Source: an uncultured Oscillospiraceae bacterium (GTDB lineage Bacteria; Bacillota; Clostridia; Oscillospirales; Oscillospiraceae). From it: 64,000 bases of DNA. The notes under the pieces are model-generated. The model was not told where the DNA came from and did no database searches. It was given only the letters and a program-made list of their open reading frames with translations. The position numbers were made by a program, and so were the translations under genes. The stretch is from NCBI GenBank assembly GCA_910588495.1, contig CAJUPU010000003.1:1-64000 (forward strand), in the 5' to 3' direction. Positions 24,201-32,702 of the stretch are shown here, piece after piece; within the stretch, counting starts at the first letter, position 1; each line of letters opens with the position of its first letter.

Positions 24201-26494
24201 AGAGCGCCCTGGCCGCTGGCCAGCTGGACCTTGGCGGCCTGCAGGTCGGTGGGAGAGTCGAATATCAGGGTAAAGCGGTCGGAGCTGCCAGCCTCCAAGG
24301 GGTCATCTTTCCAGTCAAGGAACTGATGGTTCATGTGCTGGCCCTCGGTGACGATGGCCCAGACGAAGTCGGCGGGCTCATCGATGGTGTACTCCACCTG
24401 GATGGAATCGACGCCCGGGGTGGTGTTGGAGAAGAGCTGCTTGGCGTCGGTGACGATGGGCGGGGTCTCATCCAGCGTGGTGAAGGGCAGGGCCACCACC
24501 CTGGACTTCTGGGCGCCGTCATGGTCCACCAGCCAGAAGTAGACCACATAGTTGGTCTTTTCCTCCAGGGGCTGGTTGTTGATGTTGATGGGGATGGTGA
24601 CGTTCTTGGTGACGCTCTGGGAGCCGTAGCCCAGGTTGCCGGGGATGGCGGCGGACTTGAACTCCTGCTCGGTGGGGGCCTTGGCTCCCGCGGGCAGCAG
24701 GGCGTAGTAGAGCAGGCAGCTCTTGGTGGTCATGACGGTGGCCTGGGCGATCTCGGTGGTCCTCAGGGTCATGACGGGGTAGCCCGGAGCAAAGGCGGGC
24801 ACCGAGTTGTCGGGCGTGCTGAAGGAGGTGACCTTGATGGGGCTGTGCTGGTCCCGGCCGTCCACCAGCATGGCGGTGACGTAGTAGGACCCCCCGCTGG
24901 TCAGGCGGCTGACGGCGGCGGTGTAATCGGTGTTGGCGGCGGTGGCGGAGATCTTGCCGGAGGCCAGCACCTTATTGCCGTACACGGGGGGCTCCAGCAG
25001 GTCGGCCTCGCTCACCGAGCCGTCGGCCACTGCGGACACCGCCCAGTAGATGGTGCCCGGCTTGTTGACACGGAACACCAGCTCGGCGGACTGGGGTGCG
25101 ATCTTGCGCACCGCGGGATAGCCCGCCAGCAGCTTGGGGTCGGCGGAGGACTCGGCGCCCTGGGTGCTGTCCATGTTGCTGCCGGCGATGTCGGCATCGA
25201 TGCCGGGGCGGATGACGATGTTGTCGGGCAGCTGCTCCACGGTGGAGCCGGCGGAGCCCACGTTCAGGTCCTTGATGTCGCCGGTGCCGGTGACATCGGT
25301 GCCGGTGTCCAGGTTCAACTCGCCCACCTGGGCGTCGCCGTCCACCAGCACGGAGGAGTCGGTGGCCTTTTCGTCCACCGTCACCTTATCGGCGATGCCC
25401 TGGACGATCTGGAGGTCGGAGCCGGGGGTCTTGTTGACCACCTCTTTGATGTTGCCCGCCAGCTGGTACAACGCGCCCTCCTCGCCGTCCAGCTCGATGA
25501 AGCTCAAGCCGTAGCCGGGCAGGGAGGAGTCGTCCACGTAGGCGTTGGTGCGCACGGTGGTGGTGGGGATGTCGGTGTTGCCCTCGGCGCGGATGGTGAC
25601 GAACTGATCGCCGATGCTGTCCACGATCATCTTGTCCGCCACCACGTTGCGCAGGATGATGCTGCTCTGGCTGGAGTTGCTCTCGCCGCCGCCGCTGACG
25701 ACGATCTCGCCCAGCACGGTGACGTTCTCCAGCAGCACGTCGCCCAGGTCGATGCCGCCGGTGAGATAGAGGTTGCCCACGATCACGCCGTCCCGCAGCT
25801 TCACGCCGGAGGCGTTCACCGTGACGTTGCCGTACACGTTGCCCAGGGCGTGGTCGCCCGCGCTCTGGATGGGGGTGCCGATGGCCCGCACCAGCATGGC
25901 GGCCACCTCGCCCCGGGTGATGTTGCGCATGGGCTGGAAGGAGCCGTCCTCATAGCCGCTGATGATGCCGTTGGCGGCGGCGGCCCCCACCAGGCCCCGG
26001 CTCCAGTCGCTGAGCCTGCGGGTGTCGGAGAAGCCAAGGGTCTCGCCCACGGTCTCCTGGAGCATCATGTTCCGGGCCAGCAGCACCGCCGCCTGCTCCC
26101 GGGTGAGGGAGGCGTTGGGGGAGGCCGTGGTGTCGGAGGTGCCCTTGAAGTAGCCGATGTTATAGGCGATGTCGATATCCTCGCTGTACCAATCCCGGAC
26201 GCGCACGTCGGTGAAGGGATGGCCGCCCAGCTTGGTATAGCCGTAGGCGCGGTTCATCATGGTGACGAACTCGGCCCGGGTGATGCTGCGGTCGGGAGCC
26301 ATGTTCCCCCCGATGTCGCCCCGCATCACGCCCCAGTCCACCAGGGTCTGGACATAGGGGTCCGCCCAGCTGGCGGCATGGGCGGTGAACACGGAGGCGG
26401 GCAGCAGCCCCAGCATCAGCGCCAGGGTGAGAAGGCCCGCCAGCGCCCGGCGCAGCAGGCGCCCTTTGGTGTTGTCAGATGGATGGTTGCTCAT
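21233..26494 (-). CDS. Giant SLH surface protein, N-terminal SLH type
   Basis: 1753 aa. A signal peptide (RRALAGLLTLALMLGLLPAS, cleavage near AHAA at 40) is followed by three SLH domains over about residues 42-205 (SITRAEFVTMMNRAYG; SLTREQAAVLLARNMM; NITRGEVAAMLVRAIG). Next is a beta-helix-like stretch with repeated valine-rich turns (about 205-430), then Ig/fibronectin-like modules. It should be wall-bound through its N-terminus with a long outward stalk. GGAACGG precedes the ATG at 26494. The C-terminal third (roughly 21.3-22.9 kb) has visibly more A/T-ending codons than the rest, suggesting mosaic origin. Function unknown; adhesin or surface-layer component are the natural options. Confidence 0.87.
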   Translation of the reverse strand: MSNHPSDNTKGRLLRRALAGLLTLALMLGLLPASVFTAHAASWADPYVQTLVDWGVMRGDIGGNMAPDRSITRAEFVTMMNRAYGYTKLGGHPFTDVRVRDWYSEDIDIAYNIGYFKGTSDTTASPNASLTREQAAVLLARNMMLQETVGETLGFSDTRRLSDWSRGLVGAAAANGIISGYEDGSFQPMRNITRGEVAAMLVRAIGTPIQSAGDHALGNVYGNVTVNASGVKLRDGVIVGNLYLTGGIDLGDVLLENVTVLGEIVVSGGGESNSSQSSIILRNVVADKMIVDSIGDQFVTIRAEGNTDIPTTTVRTNAYVDDSSLPGYGLSFIELDGEEGALYQLAGNIKEVVNKTPGSDLQIVQGIADKVTVDEKATDSSVLVDGDAQVGELNLDTGTDVTGTGDIKDLNVGSAGSTVEQLPDNIVIRPGIDADIAGSNMDSTQGAESSADPKLLAGYPAVRKIAPQSAELVFRVNKPGTIYWAVSAVADGSVSEADLLEPPVYGNKVLASGKISATAANTDYTAAVSRLTSGGSYYVTAMLVDGRDQHSPIKVTSFSTPDNSVPAFAPGYPVMTLRTTEIAQATVMTTKSCLLYYALLPAGAKAPTEQEFKSAAIPGNLGYGSQSVTKNVTIPININNQPLEEKTNYVVYFWLVDHDGAQKSRVVALPFTTLDETPPIVTDAKQLFSNTTPGVDSIQVEYTIDEPADFVWAIVTEGQHMNHQFLDWKDDPLEAGSSDRFTLIFDSPTDLQAAKVQLASGQGALVSGTYTGNSPLTIRDAKLLFENAKTSSFVLYYIADDNATNTGNLSEEIKGLRVRTLDTTPPDASLRFNSDGAMVDKDPQSDADVHIVFTEQVKGTQTKDKDIFLNLYQDVLNAEKELENAENTEDANEATAKINSARNAMAKVLDTYIELHQAAAPPTTNKVTVLGENDPPPAEGSWIDWRKAEIAMVDDGSGSLEIILPGVKTNEDGTVDRSGAGIQLEGGVAYYFRFRDIYDLAYPAGNSLVRTGKDPYYLPFTTSFAKINVEESDSWEIEIPGLDADRKRIISFLAEPVGQEQVGQDVYWDMLIWTNTTMEFSLYSRPKGGDNTVWTKVGGDTRITVMPGDGFVFAGMCQKIMEVQPGKRPDYKKLRDFTDREYVVYINSLEGNTNAGSWNYPDLQVRVSFVAGTQGKLSTPHLASGKQNNYDTALSGGVARVEEPSPCYIKHPIEMTAPPEILSGYPKIDVTDTSATITLSLDREGSVRYLVTPMQEPIYQGNTILDPLNTILTNEEVIKITDFGMEYPPKSKNAPNDLLVPKDVPQMLGGGATTYQPGIEVSFPDEMKVTDGKVADRHPQGVAPEKGSAGSQSEFKIDLTDRLSANTVYYLFLITQSTTSETSVDPVCYRFTTSEPQRPTIQVRGGNKAVDVYVDKTTQLDYFVAKNGEEGSVFHEKFGPLVDKTQTWYSDGDQNWSKSDKTTGYYSYKEYHFNYQGDLAAMPVIDAMATAVYQGSLDIDANYRGSVFDLFASGDAKQYYVGIIQNSNVGDGKPQFPGTKTCTGPMSHANNIPFNGLTPGSYTFVSTGKSDQGSGYAFRAYYSIRVTETPTHPTVTASVNRGTDWGWDNLSGTIMLVFSDPLFFQVNDGTKTEKWKLDTGKGGNHPSADKQKCLGDIVSTTSKDLVVQTDSIHTKTGPQAVTLNFTNFRANEKYYCIFSKGLCDTNEQGANHQLKLTFEVKTRLVDPDGGTPDDMYEYYIETTIETEDWDGTK

Positions 26495-26516
26495 GGATGT
26501 GACCGTTCCTTTCCGG

Positions 26517-26543
26517 CGCGGCAGGGGCGGCGCCCCTGCCGCG
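26517..26543. repeat. Perfect 13-bp palindrome upstream of the SLH gene
   Basis: CGCGGCAGGGGCG and CGCCCCTGCCGCG flank a single central base, 23 bp before the SLH start on the minus strand. It would form a hairpin just upstream of the ribosome site. Confidence 0.7.
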
Positions 26544-26573
26544 TCTGTCCATTGTGCTGAGTATGGGTCTTAT

Positions 26574-26733
26574 GAAGCTGTACCGATTGCCTCAGCACCC
26601 AGCTTTGCGGCTGAAATTGCCGCTGGCTGCGTTAAAAGGCCTTGAAATACACAAAGTATTCCCGCGATCTTTCGTCTTGCCTCCGGCAATTTTGGCTCAC
26701 GGATCTGGATCCTTCGGCTATAGGTACAGCTTC
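26574..26733 (+). repeat. Structured inverted repeat, copy A
   Basis: A 160-bp element with perfect ends GAAGCTGTACC and GGTACAGCTTC. The inner arms GCTGAAATTGCCG and CGGCAATTTTGGC pair; in copy B the same position holds a different but again complementary pair. The centre CTTGAAATACAC is followed by a TATTCCCGCGATC block and resembles the centres of copies C and D. It lies between the PilZ gene (stop at 26756) and the SLH gene (start at 26494). Confidence 0.78.
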
Positions 26734-26755
26734 TATGTTGAACTGAGCGCCGCGC

Positions 26756-27358
26756 TCAGCTTGTTTTCGGCCTGCCCCGGAGCTGGAGGTTGAACACCGA
26801 CTCCCGCAGCAGCGTCTCCTCGTCGTTGCAGAGATCCACGAATTTGGCGGCGTACATCAGGGGGACCGCCGCCCGCTCGGTGGGGCGCATGCGCAGCACT
26901 TGGCACGTCACCACCAGCGGCTCGCTGGTGACGGGGATGACCGCCTCCAGCTGCTCCCCCACCTGGAGGGAGTGCTCGGTGCAAAAGGCGATGCCGCCGC
27001 AGCTCAGGTCGTGGGACTCGATCTCCCGCCTGCCCTTCCACCGCCCGGTGACGGGGTAGATCAGGCTCTTGAACGACACCAGCACCCGCAGGTTCTTGCG
27101 CATGTCCCCGCCGTCCCGGTCCAGCTTGGACACCTCCAGCTGGATCATGTCGTTGCGGCTGCGCACGATGGTCCCCTCGTAAGAGGGCCCGGAATCCATG
27201 ATCGACAGCAGCTTCAGCTTTTTGTGCTCCAGGATCTCGTCGATCTTGCCGTCCTCCACCTGGATCTGCCAATAAGGCCCGTCGGTCCTGCCCTGGATCC
27301 GCCCCCGGGCGATGGGCGATCCCTTGCTGTCCAGCAGCAGATAGATGCTCTGCTCCAT
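26756..27358 (-). CDS. PilZ-domain protein of the flagellar locus
   Basis: 200 aa. An N-terminal beta-rich YcgR-like domain (about 1-85) is followed by PilZ with MRKNLRVLV (basic motif near residue 86) and DLSCGGIAF near residue 116. These motifs predict c-di-GMP binding. The start is ATG at 27358, seven bases after AGGAGG; a GTG at 27364 is too close to that site. It follows the FlhB-like gene with two bases between, so it is the last gene of the YlqG-like/FlhB-like/PilZ operon. A flagellar-brake or swimming-control role is inferred from domain and place. Confidence 0.85.
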   Translation of the reverse strand: MEQSIYLLLDSKGSPIARGRIQGRTDGPYWQIQVEDGKIDEILEHKKLKLLSIMDSGPSYEGTIVRSRNDMIQLEVSKLDRDGGDMRKNLRVLVSFKSLIYPVTGRWKGRREIESHDLSCGGIAFCTEHSLQVGEQLEAVIPVTSEPLVVTCQVLRMRPTERAAVPLMYAAKFVDLCNDEETLLRESVFNLQLRGRPKTS

Positions 27359-27360
27359 CC

Positions 27361-27714
27361 TCACTCCTCCTGTTCTGTGGGTCCGGGCTGCTCCTGCCTC
27401 TGCTTTGGGGCCGCCTTGGGGGCGGAGCCCTCCTTGACCCGGTTGGGGTCGAAGTGCAGGAAGTACACATAGATCTCCACGATGGCCTTATACAGCTCCT
27501 CGGGCACCTCCTGGCCCAGCTTGAGCTGGGTGAGGATGGTGGCCAGGGAGTTGTCCTCGTAGACGGGCACCCCGCTGTCGGAGGCCACCTCCACGATCTT
27601 CTCCGCCATGTAGCCCATGCCGGAGGCCACGATCACCGGCGCGTTGTTCCCCGTCTCGTATTGAAGGGCCACCGCCTTCTTGGAGGGGTTGCGCCTGCCG
27701 TCATACTTTGACAT
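27361..27714 (-). CDS. FlhB-like cytoplasmic-domain protein (YlqH type)
   Basis: 117 aa, similar to the C-terminal export-switch domain of FlhB without the membrane part: AVALQYETGNNAPVIVASG, then an AEKIVEVASDSGVPVYED segment, and LGQEVPEELYKAIVEIYVYF. The autocleavage NPTH of FlhB is NPSK here (residues 9-12), so self-cleavage is not expected. Stand-alone homologues (B. subtilis YlqH/FhlB) support or modulate the type III export gate. ATG 27714 overlaps the end of the preceding gene by 14 bases and follows GGAAG. The tail is Gln/Pro/Glu-rich. Compare the full FlhB at 62711-63781, which keeps NPTH. Confidence 0.85.
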   Translation of the reverse strand: MSKYDGRRNPSKKAVALQYETGNNAPVIVASGMGYMAEKIVEVASDSGVPVYEDNSLATILTQLKLGQEVPEELYKAIVEIYVYFLHFDPNRVKEGSAPKAAPKQRQEQPGPTEQEE

Positions 27715-29122
27715 TGACACTGTTCTTCCCTTCAAAAATCTTGGGGAACACCTCGGTGAGGGTCACCGGGCGCTCCATCTTCCGCACGCTGACCCCGGCG
27801 GAGTTCAGGTCGTTCCGGGCCAGGATCTGGCCGATGGTCCGCTCGATCTCCTTGGAGAAGGGGACCACCCCCTCGGGGCAGGACACCACGATGCCCACGT
27901 CCCGCTCGCGGTTGGTGAGGATCACGTCGAAGAAGCCCAGCCCCTGCACGTCGATCTTGAACAGGAACTTCATGCACTTCTCCCCCTGGCCGCCGCCCTT
28001 CTTCTCCTCGGCGTCCGGGTCCACCCACAGCTCGGAGAACAGCATGCGCCCGTCCAGCTCCATGGGGATCAGGAAGTGGTTGAGGGGCATGTACACGCTC
28101 TCGTTGATCAGCATGGCGCTGACCAGGTTGCGGAACACCTCCTGCACCTCGGCGCTGCCCTCCCCCCGGAGGGCCCGGGCGGCGGCGGCGGCCAGGTGGT
28201 CGGCGAACTGGGCGGCGGCGGTGTTCTTGGCGAACTGGCTGTTCTGCAGCAGCCGCAGCAGCGCCTCGCCGTCGATGCCCCCCAGCATCCCCTTCAGTGT
28301 ACCATATCCGGACAGCTGATGGAAGGCCTCCGTCAATTTATCTTCCGCCCCGTTCTCATACCGGGCCAGGTCCAGCGCCAGCAGGCTCAGCAGCTCCCGG
28401 GGGGTGCCCAGGTCGTGGGTCTGGCTCACATAGGAGGACATGAGGGGGAACACCTGCTGCTCCAGCAGGGCGATGTTCCCCTGCCGGTCCCCGGCGGCGA
28501 TGCCGTTCTCCAGCTGGGCCAGCAGGGCGCGCAGCTGGTCCCCCCAGCTGGCGGGCATGGCGTTGGCCATGTTGGCCAGGTTGCGCACCAGGTTGCCCTC
28601 GATGTGGGCGGTGGACGAGAAATCGCTGTAGCTCTTCAGGAAGTTGAGGATGTCCAGCTGCACCCCCTCGGCGTCCGCCCGGGCGTAGGCGTTGCGCAGC
28701 AGGGCGAACAGCGCCCCGCCGAACCGGGTGCCCGCCTTCATCTGGGCGGAGAGGAACTTCAGCAGCTCCGCCTGGTCCATCTTCAGCATCTGCAGGGCCT
28801 GGGCCATCTCCTCGGCGATGCCCTCGCTCATGCCGGAGGCCACCGACGTGCCCTCGCGCATCATCAGCTTGGCCATGATGGAGCTGAGGTCCTGGGTCTG
28901 GCGCAGCTGCTGCACGAAGGTCTGGAAGTTGGAGTCGTAGCGCACCTGGCCGCCGGACTGGCTGGCGTCCTGCTGCTCGGTGCGGTGGTCCGCCCCGGTG
29001 ACCTTGCTCAGGTCCGGGACGTTCTGGACCTGGCTGCTGCCCGGGGAGATCGGGATATTGCGGTTGATGTTGATATTGTCATGACCCGGCACCGGGTTGG
29101 TCGCTCCCAAAAGATCAGGCAT
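27701..29122 (-). CDS. FliK/YlqG-like flagellar protein of unknown role
   Basis: 473 aa, mostly helical, with no signal peptide or membrane helix. A C-terminal domain (about residues 360-460: MELDGRMLFSELWVDPDAEE through ERDVGIVVSC and IERTIGQILARNDLNSAGV) resembles the beta-rich C-terminal region of FliK-type or YlqG-type proteins. In B. subtilis ylqG precedes ylqH in the same way. A link to hook-length or export control is therefore an inference from position. The start at 29122 follows AGGGGTG. It is divergent from cheA across a 104-bp gap. The N-terminal 60 residues are Asn/Gln-rich and probably disordered. Confidence 0.65.
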   Translation of the reverse strand: MPDLLGATNPVPGHDNININRNIPISPGSSQVQNVPDLSKVTGADHRTEQQDASQSGGQVRYDSNFQTFVQQLRQTQDLSSIMAKLMMREGTSVASGMSEGIAEEMAQALQMLKMDQAELLKFLSAQMKAGTRFGGALFALLRNAYARADAEGVQLDILNFLKSYSDFSSTAHIEGNLVRNLANMANAMPASWGDQLRALLAQLENGIAAGDRQGNIALLEQQVFPLMSSYVSQTHDLGTPRELLSLLALDLARYENGAEDKLTEAFHQLSGYGTLKGMLGGIDGEALLRLLQNSQFAKNTAAAQFADHLAAAAARALRGEGSAEVQEVFRNLVSAMLINESVYMPLNHFLIPMELDGRMLFSELWVDPDAEEKKGGGQGEKCMKFLFKIDVQGLGFFDVILTNRERDVGIVVSCPEGVVPFSKEIERTIGQILARNDLNSAGVSVRKMERPVTLTEVFPKIFEGKNSVNVKV

Positions 29123-29160
29123 TTTTTCACACCCCTGCGATAAAACTTAGAAAAGCTACT

Positions 29161-29187
29161 TAATTTCCCGCCGCTCCCTGCCGATAA
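29161..29187 (+). promoter_or_regulatory. Sigma-28 (FliA) promoter of the che operon
   Basis: TAAT, 15-bp spacer and a perfect GCCGATAA, 39 bp upstream of cheA. The sigma-28 consensus is TAAA-N15-GCCGATAA. The window encodes FliA at 59698-60540. Confidence 0.82.
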
Positions 29188-29226
29188 TAGAAAGGATAAA
29201 AGATATTTACTGAGGTGGTGCTTTTT

Positions 29227-31314
29227 ATGGGCAGCGGAAATGAGATCCTGGATATGTACATCTATGAGACCGGCACTCTGCTGGAACAGCTGGAGACGAT
29301 CGTCCTTGAGGCGGAAAAGGTGGACACCTTCTCTCAGGAGAACGTGAACGAGATCTTCCGCATCATGCACACCATCAAGGGCTCCTCCGCCATGATGGAG
29401 TTCGACACCCTGGCCACGGTGGCCCACCGGATCGAGGACATGTTCTTCATCATCCGGGAGGGCACCATGTCGGTGGTGTCGGAGGACGACCGCCCGGCGC
29501 TGTTCGACGTGGTGTTCCAGTCCATCGACTTCTTCCGGGGCGAGGTCGAGAAGGTGGAGTCAGGCGAGCCTCTTGATAGCAATATCGACAGCTTCATGGC
29601 AAATATTAATACCTTGATCGCAAAAATCAAGGGCGAGGGGCCGCCGGAGCCGGTGCCCGCGGCGGCGGCCCCCGCCGCCCCTGCCGCGCCCGCTCCCGCC
29701 CCTGCGCCCGCCGCCGGCGGGGGCTTCCCCCACGCCCTGCGGGTGAACTTCGAGGAGGGCTGCGGCATGGAGAGCCTGCGGGCCTTCATGCTGGTCACCG
29801 CGGTGAAGGACGTGTGCGGCGAGGGCGACTTCACCTTCGACCCCCCCAACGTGGAGAACGACCCCTCCACCACGGAGTCCATCATCGACAACGGCTTCCA
29901 TCTGATGTTCCGCAACGAGGCCGACCGGGCCGGTGCCATCGCCACCATCAAGACGGTGGGCTCCGTCCAGGGCTATCAGCCCTATGAGATCGCGCCGGTG
30001 GAGGAGAAGCCCGCCGCCCCCAGCGCGGCCTCCCCCGCCGCCGCGGCCCCCGCCGCCGCGCCCGCCGCGGCCCCCAGCGCGGCCCCCGCCGCCCCCGCCG
30101 CCCAGCAGGTCCAGCAGACCCAGCAGCACCCCAAGGAGACGCTGATCAGCGTCAACCTGTCCAAGCTGGACCAGCTGTCCGCCGTGGTGGGCGAGATCGT
30201 GATCACCGAGTCCATGGTCACCTCCTCCCCCGACCTGAAGGGGCTGGCGCTGGACGCCTTCTCCAAGTCCGCCCGCCAGCTGCGCAAGCTCACCGACGAG
30301 CTCCAGGACGTGTCCATGTCCCTGCGCATGGTCCCCGTGTCCAGCGTGTTCCAGAAGATGACCCGCATCGTGCGCGACATGACCAAAAAGCTGAACCGCC
30401 CGGCCAAGCTCACCCTGATCGGCGAGAACACCGAGGTCGACAAGACCATCGTGGACTCCATCGGCGACCCCATCATGCACATGATCCGCAACTCCATGGA
30501 CCACGGCATCGAGGAGACCCAGGAGGAGCGCATCGCCGCCGGCAAGGACCCCGTGGGCGAGATCGTACTGTCCGCCCGGGACACCGGCAGCGAGGTCATC
30601 ATCGAGATCATCGACGACGGCCGGGGCGTCAACGACGAGGCGGTGCTGTCCAAGGCCATCCGCCAGGGCATCGCCTCCCCCGACGCCGACTACAGCCACC
30701 GGGAGATCCTCAGCTTCCTGCTGGCCCCCGGCTTCTCCACCAACACCGAGGTCACCGAGTTCTCCGGCCGGGGCGTGGGCATGGACGTGGTGAAGCGGGG
30801 CGTGGAAGAGCTGGGCGGCACCGTGTCCATCTCCAGCGAGCTGGGCCGGGGCATGACCACCACCATCCGCATCCCGCTGACCATGGCCATCATGGACGGC
30901 ATGGAGGTGGCGGTGGGCGACTCCATCTTCACCATCCCCATCAACAACATCCAGGCCACCATGAAGGTGTCCGCCGGGGACGTGATCCACGACTCCAACA
31001 GCGGCGAGATCATCAAGTGCCAAGGCAATTTCGTGCCCATCGTCCGGGCCCGGGACCTCTACCAGCTCCAGGACGGCTGCTCCAACATCGAGGACGGCGT
31101 GCTCATCTGGCTGGAGGCCGGCGACCACTCCTACTGCCTGTTCGTGGATGAGCTGCTGGGCCAGCAGCAGGTAGTGGTCAAGCAGCTGCCCGCCTATGTG
31201 AACAGCTTCAACGTGAAGCGCTACGGCATCAACGGCTGCACCCTGCGCAGCGACGGCAGCATCAGCATCATCCTGGATGTGGCCAGCCTGTACACCGCTG
31301 CCCGCGGCATGTGA
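29227..31314 (+). CDS. cheA: Chemotaxis histidine kinase CheA
   Basis: 695 aa. The P1/HPt domain carries IMHTIKGSSAM with phospho-accepting His48. An Ala/Pro linker leads to a P2-like domain (about 175-255), then a second Ala/Pro linker, the P3 dimer helices (about 300-370), the ATPase P4 (N box HMIRNSMDHG near 417, G1 DDGRGVN, G2 GRGVGMDVV) and a CheW-like P5 to the end. It phosphorylates response regulators such as CheB and CheV in receptor arrays. The ATG at 29227 lies nine bases after GAGGTGG; GTG 29215 is inside that site. It heads cheA-cheW-cheR-cheB under a sigma-28 promoter. Confidence 0.97.
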   Translation: MGSGNEILDMYIYETGTLLEQLETIVLEAEKVDTFSQENVNEIFRIMHTIKGSSAMMEFDTLATVAHRIEDMFFIIREGTMSVVSEDDRPALFDVVFQSIDFFRGEVEKVESGEPLDSNIDSFMANINTLIAKIKGEGPPEPVPAAAAPAAPAAPAPAPAPAAGGGFPHALRVNFEEGCGMESLRAFMLVTAVKDVCGEGDFTFDPPNVENDPSTTESIIDNGFHLMFRNEADRAGAIATIKTVGSVQGYQPYEIAPVEEKPAAPSAASPAAAAPAAAPAAAPSAAPAAPAAQQVQQTQQHPKETLISVNLSKLDQLSAVVGEIVITESMVTSSPDLKGLALDAFSKSARQLRKLTDELQDVSMSLRMVPVSSVFQKMTRIVRDMTKKLNRPAKLTLIGENTEVDKTIVDSIGDPIMHMIRNSMDHGIEETQEERIAAGKDPVGEIVLSARDTGSEVIIEIIDDGRGVNDEAVLSKAIRQGIASPDADYSHREILSFLLAPGFSTNTEVTEFSGRGVGMDVVKRGVEELGGTVSISSELGRGMTTTIRIPLTMAIMDGMEVAVGDSIFTIPINNIQATMKVSAGDVIHDSNSGEIIKCQGNFVPIVRARDLYQLQDGCSNIEDGVLIWLEAGDHSYCLFVDELLGQQQVVVKQLPAYVNSFNVKRYGINGCTLRSDGSISIILDVASLYTAARGM

Positions 31315-31329
31315 GAAGGAGAGAAGAAT

Positions 31330-31809
31330 ATGAACGACGAGATCCTGTTCGCCCGCGAGGACGAGATGGAGGCCCTGAACCTGGACGACGCGGTGGACTC
31401 CCAGAAATACCTGATCTTCATGGCGGGCCACCTGAAGCTGGGCGTGGTGGCCGAGGACGTGGTGGAGATCCTGAACAACCAGGTCATCACCTACCTGCCC
31501 ATGGTGCCCGACTTCATCCGGGGCATCATCAACATGCGCGGCCAGATGATCCCCATCCTGGACATCCGCGCCCGGCTGGGCATGGAGCCCCAGGAGGGCG
31601 ACGATCTGGTGGTGGTCATCAACCTGGGCGACGTGCAGCTGGGCATCCTGGTGGACGGCGTGGACCAGATGCTGGACATCCCCAAGAACAACATCCATCC
31701 CCTGCCCGCCAACAGCACCCAGCTGCTGGTGTCCGGCATGTGCTCTTTGCCCGACGGCTCCGGCACCATGATGGTGCTGGACTGCGAGCAGCTGATGCCC
31801 AATGAATAA
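31330..31809 (+). CDS. cheW: Chemotaxis coupling protein CheW
   Basis: 159 aa, a single CheW domain after a 20-residue acidic lead. Family landmarks: YLIFMAGHLKLGVVAEDVVE, then FIRGIINMRGQMIPILDIR (the conserved receptor/kinase contact) and GILVDGVDQMLDIP. It links chemoreceptors to CheA. GAAGGAGAG lies upstream of the ATG 31330, and its end overlaps cheR by eight bases, implying coupled translation. Confidence 0.96.
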   Translation: MNDEILFAREDEMEALNLDDAVDSQKYLIFMAGHLKLGVVAEDVVEILNNQVITYLPMVPDFIRGIINMRGQMIPILDIRARLGMEPQEGDDLVVVINLGDVQLGILVDGVDQMLDIPKNNIHPLPANSTQLLVSGMCSLPDGSGTMMVLDCEQLMPNE

Positions 31810-32647
31810 GACCGGGATGGGAGCGGCCGGCTCCAGCTCTTTCTCCGCCCTGACCATCACCGACAACGACTTCAACCGGCTGGTGAAGTTCGTGCAGGGC
31901 AACTACGGCATCGACCTGAGCCAGAAGAAGCAGCTGATCACCGGGCGGCTGTCCACCCCCCTCAAACAGCGGGGCTACGCCAGCTTCACCGACTTCGTCA
32001 ACCAGGTCATCCAGACCAAGGACAACGACCTGATCACCCTGCTGCTGGATAAGCTGACCACCAACTACACCTTCTTCATGCGGGAGAAGGAGCACCTGGA
32101 CCTGTTCTGCCAGAAGATCATCCCCGACATCGTCCAGCGCCACCAGAAGGACAAGACTCTGGCCATCTGGAGCGCGGGGTGCTCCACCGGCGAGGAACCT
32201 TATAATATCACCATGTTCCTCTTCGACTACCTGGGGGCCCAGGCCGCCCAGTGGGACTGCCGGCTGCTGGCCACCGACATCTCCAACCGGGCCATGACCG
32301 CCGCCAAAAAAGGGGTGTACGAGCTGCCCGACACCATCCCCCCGGATTGGAAGAAGAAGTACTTCGTCCCCCAGGCGGGCGGGCAGTACCAGGTGGCCCC
32401 CCGGGTGCGGGACAACGTGATCTTCCAGCCCTTCAACCTGATGGACCCCATCAAGTTCCGCCGGAAGTTCGACGTGATCTTCTGCCGGAACGTGATGATC
32501 TACTTCGACCAGCCCACCAAGGACGCCCTGGTCCGCCGGTTCTACGACGCCACCGTCCCCGGCGGCTACCTGCTGATCAGCAAGTCGGAGAACCTCAGCG
32601 CCAACATGCCCTACCGGCGGCTGGCCCCGTCCACGTTCCAAAAGTGA
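31802..32647 (+). CDS. cheR: Chemoreceptor methyltransferase CheR
   Basis: 281 aa. An N-terminal helical domain (DFNRLVKFVQGNYGIDLSQ) is followed by the SAM-binding methyltransferase domain: IWSAGCSTGEEPYNI near residue 122, LLATDISNRAM, and FDVIFCRNVMIYFD near residue 222. It methylates receptor glutamates to reset signalling, opposed by CheB and CheD. Overlaps cheW and is followed after 55 bp by cheB. Confidence 0.96.
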   Translation: MNKTGMGAAGSSSFSALTITDNDFNRLVKFVQGNYGIDLSQKKQLITGRLSTPLKQRGYASFTDFVNQVIQTKDNDLITLLLDKLTTNYTFFMREKEHLDLFCQKIIPDIVQRHQKDKTLAIWSAGCSTGEEPYNITMFLFDYLGAQAAQWDCRLLATDISNRAMTAAKKGVYELPDTIPPDWKKKYFVPQAGGQYQVAPRVRDNVIFQPFNLMDPIKFRRKFDVIFCRNVMIYFDQPTKDALVRRFYDATVPGGYLLISKSENLSANMPYRRLAPSTFQK

Positions 32648-32702
32648 CCGAACAGCGCCGGCCCCGCCCGGTAGTTCTCAAATAGGGAGGAACTCCTTTA
32701 TC

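Noticed and set aside
29560..31902. 780-aa minus-strand frame over cheA-cheW
   Set aside because: Antisense shadow rich in His, Gly and Val; cheA and cheW on the other strand are unmistakable.
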